Source: Candidatus Flexicrinis affinis (GTDB lineage Bacteria; Chloroflexota; Anaerolineae; Aggregatilineales; Phototrophicaceae). Taken from it: DNA of 64,000 bases. Made by a program: the position numbers and the translations under genes. The notes beneath the pieces were generated by a model that had not been told where the DNA came from, ran no database searches, and saw nothing but the letters and a program-made list of their open reading frames with translations. Below, piece after piece: positions 18,708 through 27,547 of the stretch. Each line of letters begins with the position of its first letter. Within the stretch, counting starts at the first letter, position 1. The DNA is taken from assembly GCA_016716525.1 (NCBI GenBank), contig JADJWE010000001.1, positions 744,001 through 808,000 on the forward strand. Direction: 5' to 3'.

Positions 18708-20027
18708 CTAGAACAAGCTGTTGACCTCGTCGTTGGCGGCAGGCAGAATGTCGGCGGCCGTCGCCTGACCGAGCATCACCGCATCCATCGCTTCCGTCAT
18801 GATGGTGTTGATCTCACCGGCGTAGTCGGTGATCGGGAAGAGGAACGTGCCGCCCTCTTCCGCCGCCTGCTCGGTAAACGCGCTCACGTCGATGCCGTTG
18901 TCAGCACGCACCTGCAGCGACAGATCGGCCGCAGACGGGATAGCCGGGAAGACGACGCCGGACTCGCCAACGACAGTCTGGCAGGCCTCGGACGCGAGGT
19001 ACTTCACCCACGCCCACGCCTCTTCCGGGTGATCCGTGCCGACATAGATCGAGTCAGCCAGACCGTTGAACATGCTCTTGCGGCCTTCCGGACCGGCCGG
19101 CAGCCGGGCGAATCCAACTTCGAAGTCGCTGCCGAGGTAGCTGCCGATCATCCACGAACCGTCGATGTTCATCGCGAGGGTCTGCGCCTGGAACAGGGCC
19201 AACGAACCGAGACCGGAGCGATCTTCGTACGGCGGCATGTAGCCCTTCTCCAGCGACAGATCGGCCCACCACTGGATCGTATTGATGAAGCGCTCGTCAT
19301 CGTAGAAGTACGTATCGCCCCACGTGCCGTTGTTGTGCACCCAGCCCGTCGAGTTAGTGAACATCGACCATTCGGTCTGGCCGTACGGGTTGTTGCCAAC
19401 CTGGCCGCCGTAGCCGTACTGAACGACATTGTCCTTGTCGAAGTCGGCGCTCAGGCCGTTGTTGCCATTGGCGTCGATCGAAAGCTGGGCGATGACCTGC
19501 TCGAAATCGCCGCCGTCCTCGTAGTTCCACGTCCACGAGTCGAAGATGGCCGGGTCAATGCCCGCCGCCTCGACCATCGCGACGTTGTAGATGACCGCGA
19601 CCGTGTCCCAGTCCTTCGGCAGGCCGTAGCGCGCGCCGTCTTTCGTCCACAGGTCGGCGAGACCCGGGTAGTAGATGTCGGTCGCGACACCGTCGCGCTC
19701 GACCCACGGCTGAATGTCGTAGATCTGACCGAGTTCAACGAATTCCGGGTACTTCGCCAGATGATTCGTGAACACATCGGGTGCGTCGCCGGAGACAAAA
19801 CCGGTCGTGATGCCGGTCCAGTAGTCATCCCAGCCGAGCTGATCGACTTCGACCGTGATGCCCGGGTTCTCGGCCATGAAGTTGTTCGCGCAGGTCTGGT
19901 ACGGCGGAAGTTGGTTAGTGTCCCACAGCCAATAGCGGATGGTGACGTCCTGCGCGCTCACTGCGCCGATGACCAGCATCAGGGAGAGCGCCAAGACGAC
20001 GAACGAGTACTTGCGAATGGATTTCAT
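18708..20027 (-). CDS. Sugar ABC transporter substrate-binding protein, family 1
   Basis: This 439-residue exported protein has a signal peptide ending at AVSAQ and no lipobox. SBP_bac_1 features include the early IRYWLWDTNQLPPYQTCANNF segment, the AENPGITVEV strand, GDAPDVFTNHLA, and a late HPEEAWAWVKYLAS helix, typical of oligosaccharide-binding proteins. The ATG at 20027 has TTGGAGG 7 bp upstream. It lies 87 bp after the MalG-type permease in the same orientation. With the GH4 enzyme downstream, an alpha-linked galactoside or related oligosaccharide is a plausible ligand. Confidence 0.93.
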   Translation of the reverse strand: MKSIRKYSFVVLALSLMLVIGAVSAQDVTIRYWLWDTNQLPPYQTCANNFMAENPGITVEVDQLGWDDYWTGITTGFVSGDAPDVFTNHLAKYPEFVELGQIYDIQPWVERDGVATDIYYPGLADLWTKDGARYGLPKDWDTVAVIYNVAMVEAAGIDPAIFDSWTWNYEDGGDFEQVIAQLSIDANGNNGLSADFDKDNVVQYGYGGQVGNNPYGQTEWSMFTNSTGWVHNNGTWGDTYFYDDERFINTIQWWADLSLEKGYMPPYEDRSGLGSLALFQAQTLAMNIDGSWMIGSYLGSDFEVGFARLPAGPEGRKSMFNGLADSIYVGTDHPEEAWAWVKYLASEACQTVVGESGVVFPAIPSAADLSLQVRADNGIDVSAFTEQAAEEGGTFLFPITDYAGEINTIMTEAMDAVMLGQATAADILPAANDEVNSLF

Positions 20028-20114
20028 TGCTTGCCTCCAAGGCTTACTAACGTATGCAATCAAACGCGCTGCGCTCAACAACGCGGTGACCCCGAGAGTG
20101 GTGATGCGTGAGAC

Positions 20115-21062
20115 TCATTTGAAACCGCTGAACTGGATCGAGTCGACAACGCGGCGGCCCAAAAAGATGAACAGCAGCATGGTCGGGATGATTGCGACAG
20201 CGGTTCCTGCCATCAGTCCTGTCCAGTCAGGCGCGCCCTGTGGCGTCTGCTGACGGAAGATTCCAAGCGCTACGGTCAGTACGCGGACGCTTTCATCACG
20301 CCCGACGAGCAGCGGCCACAGGTACTCGTTCCAACTGCTGATGAAAGTGAGGATGCCCAGCGTGAGGATCGGCCCTTGTACCAGCGGCAGCGCGACACGC
20401 CAGAACACGCCGAGCTTTGTCGCGCCGTCCAGCGTCGCCGCTTCGACCAGATCCTTGTTCAGGCTCAGGAAGAACTGGCGCATGAAGAACACCGCAAAAG
20501 GCGTCATCAGGAAGAACGGTGCCACGATACCGGGGATCGTACCGATCAGGTCGAGCTGACGCACCAGTACGAAATTCGGCACGAACACGACGATCGCCGG
20601 AACCATAAGCCCCGTGAGATAGAGGAAGAATATGACGTCACGGCCGGGGAACTTGAGCCGGGCAAACGCATACGCGGCCATCGTGCTGAACAGCGTTTGA
20701 CCGACCGTGATCAGCGTCGACACGATGAACGAATTGCGCATGTACAGGAAGAAGTTCAACTGCCCGGCTGTGACGCCGGTGCTTCCTTCCGTGCCGACGT
20801 ACTCAGACGGATCGATGAACCCAAGCACGCGCTCGAAGTTGAACGTCGTGAACTCGGTCGGAAAAAGCGATGACGTGTTGGTGAACACAGTCTGCGGTGT
20901 GGTCAACGCGGTGCGCAGTACCCACCAGAACGGGAACAACACGATTACAAGCAGCACCCCGACGACAAGGATCGTGAGCGCGTCCGAGATGCGGCGGTTA
21001 CGAAGTGCGCGCCGATCTGCGTCTTCAGTGCTGGGAACGGTTGGCGTAACAACGGCCATCAT
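20115..21062 (-). CDS. Sugar ABC transporter permease, MalG family
   Basis: This 315-residue permease has six predicted helices. It carries a long periplasmic insert (about residues 55-85, with SSLFPTEFTTFNFERVLGF) and the EAA loop LVEAATLDGATKLGVFWRVALPLVQG near residue 200. The ending DSIQFSGFK is characteristic of MalG-type proteins. It starts 9 bp after the MalF partner and has an AGGAG ribosome site; two adjacent ATGs (21062, 21059) are both possible starts. Confidence 0.94.
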   Translation of the reverse strand: MMAVVTPTVPSTEDADRRALRNRRISDALTILVVGVLLVIVLFPFWWVLRTALTTPQTVFTNTSSLFPTEFTTFNFERVLGFIDPSEYVGTEGSTGVTAGQLNFFLYMRNSFIVSTLITVGQTLFSTMAAYAFARLKFPGRDVIFFLYLTGLMVPAIVVFVPNFVLVRQLDLIGTIPGIVAPFFLMTPFAVFFMRQFFLSLNKDLVEAATLDGATKLGVFWRVALPLVQGPILTLGILTFISSWNEYLWPLLVGRDESVRVLTVALGIFRQQTPQGAPDWTGLMAGTAVAIIPTMLLFIFLGRRVVDSIQFSGFK

Positions 21063-21071
21063 CGGTCTCCT

Positions 21072-22028
21072 TTAGCTGTAATCCGCAAGGTCGGACTGGT
21101 TCGAGCGCAAGTACCGCATCTGAAGCAGCGTGACGCCGACGAGGATGATGAACAACACAACCGATGCGGCAGTCGCACGGCCCATGTTGATCCGACGCTC
21201 GAAGACCTGCTCGTAGATGTAGTAGATGATGGTGCGCGTGGAGCCGACCGGGCCGCCGCCGGTAGTCACGGCGATCGTGTCAAAGACCTGAAACGAGCCG
21301 ATGACCGACGTCACAAGCACAAACACCAGCACGGGCCGAAGCAGCGGGAGCGTAATGCCGAAGAACTGCCGTGTGGCGTTCGCACCGTCGATCGCTGCCG
21401 CTTCATACAGCGACTTGGGGATGGTCTTCAGGCCGGCGTACACGAGGATGGCCGTGTAGCCGACATGCCGCCAGATATTGACCATCGCAATCGATGGAAG
21501 GGCCTGATCCGGCGAGCCGAAGAAAGGCTGATCTTGGATGCCGACCGTGTTGAGGACCACATTCATGATCCCGATCGACGGGTCGAGGATCCACAGCCAG
21601 AGCAGGGCCACAATGACGTTCGGCATCAGCCACGGCAAAATCACCAACCCGCGCAGTATCGACGACAGCGCTACACTGAACCGGTCAAGCAACACCGCGA
21701 TCAGCACGGCGAGGACGGTTTGCAGCGGGATGTTCCAGAGCACATAAGCGACGGTTGTCCCTAATGAGCCCCAGAAGCGCGAGTCGCCAAACAGGTATTC
21801 GTAGTTTCCAAACCCGACGTATTCGGCTGGGGTCAACAGATTCCACTCGTAGAAGCTGATGAACAGCGCGCGAACGGCCGGCACGGCGAGAAAGATCGTG
21901 AACCCGATCACGCTTGGCAGGATGAGCACATAGGCCAAAAAGGTCTCGTGATCGGTAAGCAAGCGGATCAGACGCTGAAATAACGACGGTTGATCCAAGA
22001 CACTGTGACTGGTAGACGACGCTGTCAT
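21072..22028 (-). CDS. Sugar ABC transporter permease, MalF family
   Basis: This 318-residue permease has an N-terminal cytoplasmic leader, then LAYVLILPSVIGFTIFLAVP as helix 1 and the ALFISFYEWNLL..A.YVGFGNY motif of MalF-type proteins. The EAA loop is LYEAAAIDGANATRQFFGITLPLLRP near residue 210, followed by TTGGGPVGSTRTIIYYIYEQ. It is the first transport gene after the LacI regulator, 28 bp downstream, with a GGAGGGGG ribosome site. Confidence 0.94.
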   Translation of the reverse strand: MTASSTSHSVLDQPSLFQRLIRLLTDHETFLAYVLILPSVIGFTIFLAVPAVRALFISFYEWNLLTPAEYVGFGNYEYLFGDSRFWGSLGTTVAYVLWNIPLQTVLAVLIAVLLDRFSVALSSILRGLVILPWLMPNVIVALLWLWILDPSIGIMNVVLNTVGIQDQPFFGSPDQALPSIAMVNIWRHVGYTAILVYAGLKTIPKSLYEAAAIDGANATRQFFGITLPLLRPVLVFVLVTSVIGSFQVFDTIAVTTGGGPVGSTRTIIYYIYEQVFERRINMGRATAASVVLFIILVGVTLLQMRYLRSNQSDLADYS

Positions 22029-22056
22029 AAACTTCTATCCCCCTCCCTAATTGACC

Positions 22057-23115
22057 CTACCTTGGCGCTGCCGCACCGCATGACGCGCGGATCACCAACT
22101 CTGTTTCCAGCTCTCGATAGACAAACTGGTTGGATTTGCCTTCGATCATGTCAAGTAGTGCACTCGCGGCAGCGCGCCCCAATTCGATTTCGGGCGCACG
22201 GACGGTTGTGAGTGCGGGAGTGAGGAATTCGGAGAAGCGCATATCGTCATAGCCGACGATGGCTATGTCGTCGGGGACTCTTACGCCCGCTTTCGCGCAG
22301 GCATGCAGTGCGCCGAGTGCCATCATGTCGTTCATCGCAAAGATGGCGGTAGGGGGACTAGGGTGAGCGAGGATCTGTTGCATCGCGGCAGATCCGGTAT
22401 CCGGATCCATACGCCCCGATACGACGAGACTCATGTCGATTTCCAGCCCATTCGACTCAAGGACCGAGCGGAACGCGCCGAACCGTTCACGCATATGGTC
22501 GTTGTCAATCGGGGTATACGGGATGCAGCCGATTCGGCGGTGTCCCAGCGAGACGAGGTGCTGGGTCAACGCGCGAATACCCCCGCGGTGGTCGATGCCC
22601 ACGGAGGGCAGGCGATGCTCCTCAAAAGTATCGAGTACAACGATCGGGTAGCCATCACCGTGAAGCGCCGACAAGATCGGACTTTTGGCGCGGACGTTGA
22701 CCATTACCACACCGTCAGCCTGTCGGCCGCGCAGCAGGTTGTTGACAATGGTCAGATCCGCACCGGCGGGGATGCGCTCTACGAGCAAGCGGTAGTCCTG
22801 CTTGCCGGCAACATCGATAAGGCCGGTCATCACGTTCGGGATGTACGGATCGCGGAAGATTTGTGCGTGGGGGTCATAAAGAACGAGCGCGAGGACGTTC
22901 GATCTGCCTTGAACGAGCGCGCGTGCTGCGGCTTGCGGAACGTATCCCAGACTTGTCGCGGTCGAAAGCACGCGTTCGCGCGTAGTGTCGCTGACGTTGA
23001 TCGATGTGTCGCCGGCAAGGATGAGCGAGACGGTGGTCTGGGAGACCCCGGAAGCATCTGCCACTTGTCGCTGCGTAACGCGTTTACGAACCACGGCCAA
23101 CAATCTCTCAATCAA
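22057..23115 (-). CDS. LacI-family transcriptional regulator
   Basis: This repressor-type regulator has a helix-turn-helix at about residues 13-35 (TQRQVADASGVSQTTVSLIL), the hinge segment YVPQAAARALVQGRSNVLALVLYD, and a periplasmic-binding-protein-like effector domain that includes IVGYDDMRFSEFLTPALTTVRAP. It heads the sugar-importer/GH4 operon and should sense the imported sugar. The 352-residue frame begins at a TTG (23115). A GTG at 23094 with GAGAG upstream is an equally plausible start and leaves the helix-turn-helix intact. Paired palindromes just upstream suggest autoregulation. Confidence 0.92.
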   Translation of the reverse strand: MIERLLAVVRKRVTQRQVADASGVSQTTVSLILAGDTSINVSDTTRERVLSTATSLGYVPQAAARALVQGRSNVLALVLYDPHAQIFRDPYIPNVMTGLIDVAGKQDYRLLVERIPAGADLTIVNNLLRGRQADGVVMVNVRAKSPILSALHGDGYPIVVLDTFEEHRLPSVGIDHRGGIRALTQHLVSLGHRRIGCIPYTPIDNDHMRERFGAFRSVLESNGLEIDMSLVVSGRMDPDTGSAAMQQILAHPSPPTAIFAMNDMMALGALHACAKAGVRVPDDIAIVGYDDMRFSEFLTPALTTVRAPEIELGRAAASALLDMIEGKSNQFVYRELETELVIRASCGAAAPR

Positions 23116-23117
23116 AT

Positions 23118-23140
23118 AATACGTATTACTAATGCGTATT
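23118..23140. promoter_or_regulatory. Paired LacI-type operator palindromes
   Basis: AATACGTATT (23118-23127, perfect palindrome) and AATGCGTATT (23131-23140, one mismatch) are separated by 3 bp. Both have the central CG typical of LacI-family operators. They lie directly before the LacI start, in an AT-rich stretch that also looks like the promoter. Confidence 0.6.
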
Positions 23141-23224
23141 ATCTTAAGTCACCCGCGGTTCCGCAAATGAGAGTTTCATGAGTGAGTGATTCAGGTAAGG
23201 AAGGTGGGACTTCGTTATCGATCG

Positions 23225-24358
23225 CTACGTCGCTGTATCGAGGCCGAACGTCGCGGTGTACACGGCGAGCGTGCTGTGCGCGGTCCGCTCCCATGTGAAC
23301 TGGCCGACGTGCGCCCTTCCGCGCCTCGAATAGTCGGCGCGCAGTGCTGCGGAGTCGAGCAGGCGTACGATGGCATCCGCAATATGGTCCGGGCTTCGCG
23401 GGTCGACGCTCAAGGCCGCATCGCCAACCAATTCGGGCAGAGACGATGTGTTGGCGGCGACGACCGGCGTTCCGCATGCCATGGCTTCCAGCGCTGGAAA
23501 CCCGAAACCCTCGTACAGTGATGGCAGCACGAACACATCGGCGATGCTGTACAGCGTCACCAGATCGTCGAATCCAACCTCGTCGAGAAACACGACATTG
23601 TCAGCGAGCCCGCGCCGTCTAACGTGTTCCACCAGCCGCTGCCGTTCGACATCGAACTGCGGCCGGCCGACTTTGACCAGCAGCGCGTCGGGATGCGCGC
23701 CACGCACGATCTGAAACGCGTCGACCAGCGCGCTCAAGTTCTTGCGCGGCGCTTCGGAACCGACGTACAGCACGAGCGGCGCGCCGTTGGGCAGGCCGAA
23801 TCGCTTCCTCTCAAGTTCGACCGCTGGAAGAGGGCGAAAGCGCGTGTGATCGATGCCGAGGTGAACGACGTGAATGCGCTCGTCACTGATATTTAGAACG
23901 TCGATCAACGTATGCTTCGTATATGCCGAGTCGGCGACGATCGCATCGGCTCTGTTGAGGTTGCGCATGGCCAGCGAGTCGAAGAAGCGCTCCGCACGGT
24001 GGCGATAGTGGCTCAATTCGGGCACGTTTCGCAGCATGTAAGGCAGGATGTCGTGTACGGTAATGACCGTCCGTTCCGGACGCCGAAAAGTGAGCGTGGT
24101 GCCCAGCGTTTGCGAGGTAAGGTGTACGATCGTATCGGAAGCGTCCTGAACGGTCAGGGGGTACGAGCGAAAGAACGCGGAAACGTCGTAGCCGAGCGCC
24201 TTTGCAGCGCGCGCTACCCAACCCGGAATTGGCGTCGGATCGGGCGAATCCAGCGATGAGTCCAGGCCAGCCGCCTGATACGCGGCGTGCAGTTGTCGCG
24301 CATAGTTTGAGATTCCGCTGATTTCGCCGGCGTTCTTGGCGATGAGTTTGACGCGCAT
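23225..24358 (-). CDS. GT4 family glycosyltransferase
   Basis: This 377-residue retaining glycosyltransferase of the GT-B fold has an N-terminal acceptor domain that starts with NAGEISGISNYARQL. A hinge VLYVGSEAPRKN leads into the donor domain. The EX7E motif is EGFGFPALEAMACGTPVV, near residues 282-290. Best-known relatives are mannosyl- and glucosyltransferases of cell-surface polysaccharides. It has no signal peptide or membrane helix. It stands alone between two sugar loci, 109 bp from the LacI start and 171 bp from the VOC gene. I see no partner gene that reveals the acceptor. Confidence 0.88.
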   Translation of the reverse strand: MRVKLIAKNAGEISGISNYARQLHAAYQAAGLDSSLDSPDPTPIPGWVARAAKALGYDVSAFFRSYPLTVQDASDTIVHLTSQTLGTTLTFRRPERTVITVHDILPYMLRNVPELSHYRHRAERFFDSLAMRNLNRADAIVADSAYTKHTLIDVLNISDERIHVVHLGIDHTRFRPLPAVELERKRFGLPNGAPLVLYVGSEAPRKNLSALVDAFQIVRGAHPDALLVKVGRPQFDVERQRLVEHVRRRGLADNVVFLDEVGFDDLVTLYSIADVFVLPSLYEGFGFPALEAMACGTPVVAANTSSLPELVGDAALSVDPRSPDHIADAIVRLLDSAALRADYSRRGRAHVGQFTWERTAHSTLAVYTATFGLDTAT

Positions 24359-24529
24359 TGACTTACGCCCCCGCCAGACGTGTGGGATGATGGCTCATGA
24401 TGGCATTCGCCTTGACACATGGGGTTCGAATTCGCACTCGTACGGAGTGCGAGGTATGACACAGACCGTTGCCTACAGCGAGGATTATAGGGTATTCCGT
24501 CGTTCCGCGCGCGCCGACGTGAGCTTCGG

Positions 24530-24946
24530 CTAAACGATGCGCTGATTGAACTCTACGCGCTCGCCATCGGGCCCGAGGATATTGAAGTAGCGGACGCCAT
24601 TCTCCCAAAATGGCAGAAACACCGGCTCGGACTCGAGCGGAGACCACCCCTCTTCTAGCACGATGCGGAATGCAGCGTCGACATCGGCAACGTCCAGCGC
24701 AACATGGTCGATGTGGCCGCTCCGGCGCTGCCGAACTTCCTCCAGCTCTGCGCCGCACAATTGGTAGAGTTCGAGAGTCAGCTTGTCGAGCTGCATCATT
24801 ACAACCTTCACGATCCCGTCACGTCTGGGCAATTCGCGGTACATGGCTTCGACAAAGCCGAGACGTTCGTAGAAGGCTTTCGACCGGACGATGTCGGTCA
24901 CCGGCAGGCCGATGTGCTGAAGCCCTCGCAGGTTGGCGCCGAACAT
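24530..24946 (-). CDS. Glyoxalase/VOC superfamily protein
   Basis: This 138-residue protein has two beta-alpha-beta-beta-beta modules of the vicinal-oxygen-chelate fold. Likely metal ligands are the His in LQHIGLPVTD (about residue 12), the Glu in LTLELYQL, the His in HIDHVALDV (about residue 80) and the Glu near the C-terminus in GERVEFNQ. The family covers glyoxalase I, dioxygenases and epimerases. It is the last gene of the eight-gene sugar operon, 19 bp after the aldo/keto reductase. It may act on a dicarbonyl or epimerise a product of that pathway. Confidence 0.85.
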   Translation of the reverse strand: MFGANLRGLQHIGLPVTDIVRSKAFYERLGFVEAMYRELPRRDGIVKVVMMQLDKLTLELYQLCGAELEEVRQRRSGHIDHVALDVADVDAAFRIVLEEGWSPLESEPVFLPFWENGVRYFNILGPDGERVEFNQRIV

Positions 24947-24965
24947 TTCTTATCCTCCAGCCTCA

Positions 24966-25961
24966 TCAACGTCCGTATACATCGTCATGGAACGGAGCGA
25001 GAATGCGCTCGATTTCGGCCAGCATGTCAGGGGTTAGCTGCCAAGTGGCACTGGCGGCATTCTCCTCGATATGGGCAGGCGATTGCGCGCCGCAAATGAC
25101 CGATGTCACGGCGTCCTGATGGATCAGCCAGTTGATCGCCACCTGACTCAGCGGTTTGCCGATCTCGGCAGCGAACGCGACAAGTTTCTGGCGAATCGCA
25201 TAGTAGGTGTCAAAGTTCGAGCCGGACAGCTTTGGGTTGGCGGAGCGGACATCGTGTGAGTCGAACTGGCCCGCACGTTTGAACGTGTCGGTGAGCAGCC
25301 CCTGAAACAGCGGGCTATACGGGAAGAACGCCATGCCGTGCTGCGTACAGTAGGGCAGGATTTCTGCCTCTGTGCGGTATTCCAGCGGGATGCTGTGGTA
25401 CTGCACCGGGTTGCGCTCAAGCAGGTTGTACAGCCCTTGATGCGACACGATCTCACCATAACGGCGCGCCTCGTCCATTTGTGCGACGGAGAAGTTCGAT
25501 ACACCGATGTGGCGAATCTTGCCCGCCTGTTGAATTGCGTTGAGCACCGCCATTGTCTCCGCAATGGGCGTCGACGGATCGGGCCAGTGGAGCTGATAGA
25601 TGTCGATGTAATCGGTATCGAGCCGATCGAGGCTGTCGTCGATTTCCTGCCTGATACGATCAGGCGACAGGTCGTTGACGATCACACCATCGGCGTTCCA
25701 CTTCAGGCCGCACTTGCTGGCGATCACGACACGGTCTCGTCTGCCGCTCAGTGCGCGCCCGAGGATCGTCTCGGCGTGACCGAACCCGTAGACCGGCGCG
25801 ACGTCGAAAAACGTTACGCCGAGTTCGAAAGCGCGATGGATCGCGCGGATCGACTGCTCGTCGTCGCTTCCATTCCAGATCGCGCTGCCACCGGCTGCCC
25901 AACAACCGAAGCCCACGGCGGAGAACTGGATATCGGTACATGCGACTGTTTTGGTCTTCAT
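24966..25961 (-). CDS. Aldo/keto reductase
   Basis: This 331-residue NAD(P)H-dependent TIM-barrel oxidoreductase has the full catalytic tetrad: Asp53, Tyr58 (DVAPVYGFGHAE), Lys83 (ASKCGL) and His125 (QLHWPDP). GVSNFS and the late SVICGAQSPAHIEEN cofactor segment match the family. Its start overlaps the preceding dehydrogenase gene by 4 bp, so the two are likely coupled. In this operon it could reduce or oxidise a sugar or a small aldehyde released by one of the two aldolases. Confidence 0.92.
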   Translation of the reverse strand: MKTKTVACTDIQFSAVGFGCWAAGGSAIWNGSDDEQSIRAIHRAFELGVTFFDVAPVYGFGHAETILGRALSGRRDRVVIASKCGLKWNADGVIVNDLSPDRIRQEIDDSLDRLDTDYIDIYQLHWPDPSTPIAETMAVLNAIQQAGKIRHIGVSNFSVAQMDEARRYGEIVSHQGLYNLLERNPVQYHSIPLEYRTEAEILPYCTQHGMAFFPYSPLFQGLLTDTFKRAGQFDSHDVRSANPKLSGSNFDTYYAIRQKLVAFAAEIGKPLSQVAINWLIHQDAVTSVICGAQSPAHIEENAASATWQLTPDMLAEIERILAPFHDDVYGR

Positions 25962-26959
25962 GCTCTACGACCTTCCTCTAGGAAACGATCGTACACCTCA
26001 GGATTGGCGACGTGTTCCGGTCGTTGCCCGGTGAGCACGGCCAGTGCGTTCTGCGATGCCATCAGGCCCATGCGCAGGGTCGTCTCTTCCGTGGACGAGC
26101 CGACGTGCGGCGTGGAGATGAAGTTCTCGAGCGCTAACAGCGGACTGTTTGCTGGAGGCTCGACCGCGAAGGCGTCGAACGCGGCTCCGGCCAGATGGCC
26201 CGATTGCAGCGCTTCGAACAGCGCTTGCTCGTCGACAATGCCGCCGCGCGCGGTGTTGATGAGGAACGATCCGGGCCGCATTCGGGCGAGGCGCTCCCGG
26301 TCGATCAAACTGCGGGTTTCCGCAGTCAAAGGCAGGTGCAGGCTCACGATATCGCTGTCAGCCAGAAGCTGGTCGACCGAGGATGGCCGCGCGTTCAGCC
26401 TTTCGAGGATGTCTTGAGGCGGCGGATACGGGTCGTAGAAGACAACCGTCATACCGAACGCGAATGCAAGTTGGGCGACCCGCTGACCGATGCGCCCCAT
26501 GCCGAGGATTCCGAGTGTCTTTCCGGCAAGTTCGCGACCTTTTAGAAGCGACCAGTCGGCGCGGCGCATCTGGCGATCCTGCCGCGGCAAATTGCGCGCC
26601 AGCGCCAGCATGAACCCGAGGGTCAGCTCCGCGACGGCGTTGGTGTTGCCACCGGGCGTATAGGTGACGACAACGCCCCTGTCGGTTGCCGCTGCGAGGT
26701 CGACGCGGTCATACCCCACGCCATAGCGGGACACCACCTTCAGCCGGTCGGCCCGTGACATTACGTCCGCGTTCACATCGTCTACGCCGAGGATAGCCGC
26801 GTCAATCCCGGCAATCAGGTCGGCAAGTTCGGCCGCCGAGTGGGGGTGATCGATCGGGCTGTTGACGATCTCGCAACCCGCGTCACGCAGTATCTGCTGG
26901 TGCGGGCCGTCCAGCTTGCGAAACGAACGGGTGGTGACCAGCACGCGCCAGTGTGTCAT
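25958..26959 (-). CDS. D-2-hydroxyacid dehydrogenase (phosphoglycerate-dehydrogenase-like)
   Basis: This 333-residue NAD-dependent dehydrogenase has the Rossmann motif GMGRIG (153-158) and the catalytic triad Arg238 (NTARGG), Glu267 (FAVEPP) and His285 (STPHVGSS). There is no ACT or ASB regulatory domain, so serine biosynthesis is not implied. Similar proteins reduce glyoxylate, hydroxypyruvate or 2-keto sugar acids. It lies 12 bp after the cupin isomerase and overlaps the aldo/keto reductase by 4 bp. In this operon it could turn a three-carbon keto acid or a 2-keto sugar acid over. Confidence 0.9.
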   Translation of the reverse strand: MTHWRVLVTTRSFRKLDGPHQQILRDAGCEIVNSPIDHPHSAAELADLIAGIDAAILGVDDVNADVMSRADRLKVVSRYGVGYDRVDLAAATDRGVVVTYTPGGNTNAVAELTLGFMLALARNLPRQDRQMRRADWSLLKGRELAGKTLGILGMGRIGQRVAQLAFAFGMTVVFYDPYPPPQDILERLNARPSSVDQLLADSDIVSLHLPLTAETRSLIDRERLARMRPGSFLINTARGGIVDEQALFEALQSGHLAGAAFDAFAVEPPANSPLLALENFISTPHVGSSTEETTLRMGLMASQNALAVLTGQRPEHVANPEVYDRFLEEGRRA

Positions 26960-26971
26960 GGTTGATCTGCC

Positions 26972-27547
26972 TTATCCGTACTTGGGATTGTCCGCAACCT
27001 CTACGTGACCGCCAGCCTCGAGGATTAGCTTGCGAAACCCGTCCCGCTCGATGGTCCCGTAATCGTGGCCGGCATCACCTGCCCACGCCGCGAAGAACAC
27101 GAACGGCACGGTGCCAATGTTGACGGTGCGATGCGCCCAATAGGGCGGGACGTAAGCGGCGGTGCCCGGTTTCATGAACTGCACGTCGGTGGCGCCTTCT
27201 TGTGTTTGCATCACCAGACACCCGTCGCCAGACAGGCCGAGGTACACCTCGCCTTCTTCCCGCCGAGCGTGATAATGCCCTTTCGTCATGTGGAACTCGT
27301 CGCCGACTTTGCCCGGATGGATGACGGTCGTGCAGTGCAGGATATGGCCTGCTTCCTCAGGCAGCGTCGTGACGTACACCTCGTACAGCAGGCGGTCGCC
27401 CTCGTCCGCGAGGATGCGCTCGACAGCGCCGGTATCGGCGAACATCGTCCGCATTTGACTGAGGTAGCGCTTGATAATCCCTGTCTCGGGCGTAAACACG
27501 CCGGTCCTCAGGTCAATCTCGGTCTTGAACGGTTGCAGGATAGCCAT
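26972..27547 (-). CDS. Cupin-type (archaeal-type) glucose-6-phosphate isomerase family protein
   Basis: This 191-residue protein belongs to the metal-dependent cupin phosphoglucose isomerases, unrelated to the common Pgi fold. Metal ligands align with the Pyrococcus enzyme: His91, His93, Glu100 and His139, with the KGHYH and PPYWAHRTVN motifs intact. The enzyme converts an aldose to a ketose by a hydride-shift or enediol route. The substrate may be glucose-6-phosphate or another 6-substituted aldose. Its start codon directly follows the stop of the aldolase/transaldolase gene, so isomerisation and cleavage are probably consecutive steps. Confidence 0.92.
   Translation of the reverse strand: MAILQPFKTEIDLRTGVFTPETGIIKRYLSQMRTMFADTGAVERILADEGDRLLYEVYVTTLPEEAGHILHCTTVIHPGKVGDEFHMTKGHYHARREEGEVYLGLSGDGCLVMQTQEGATDVQFMKPGTAAYVPPYWAHRTVNIGTVPFVFFAAWAGDAGHDYGTIERDGFRKLILEAGGHVEVADNPKYG

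Noticed and set aside
20043..20060. Second LacI operator before the sugar-binding-protein gene
   Set aside because: ACTAACGTATGC shares only part of the palindrome and lacks symmetry, so I do not call it.
18627..20111. Long plus-strand open frame (494 codons) opposite the sugar-binding-protein gene
   Set aside because: The plus-strand translation has no recognisable domain, while the minus strand gives a complete binding protein with signal peptide and ribosome site.
24359..24529. Possible small gene or RNA between the glycosyltransferase and the VOC gene
   Set aside because: I see only a weak TCGCACT/AGTGCGA inverted repeat; no ribosome site, promoter or tRNA-like fold.
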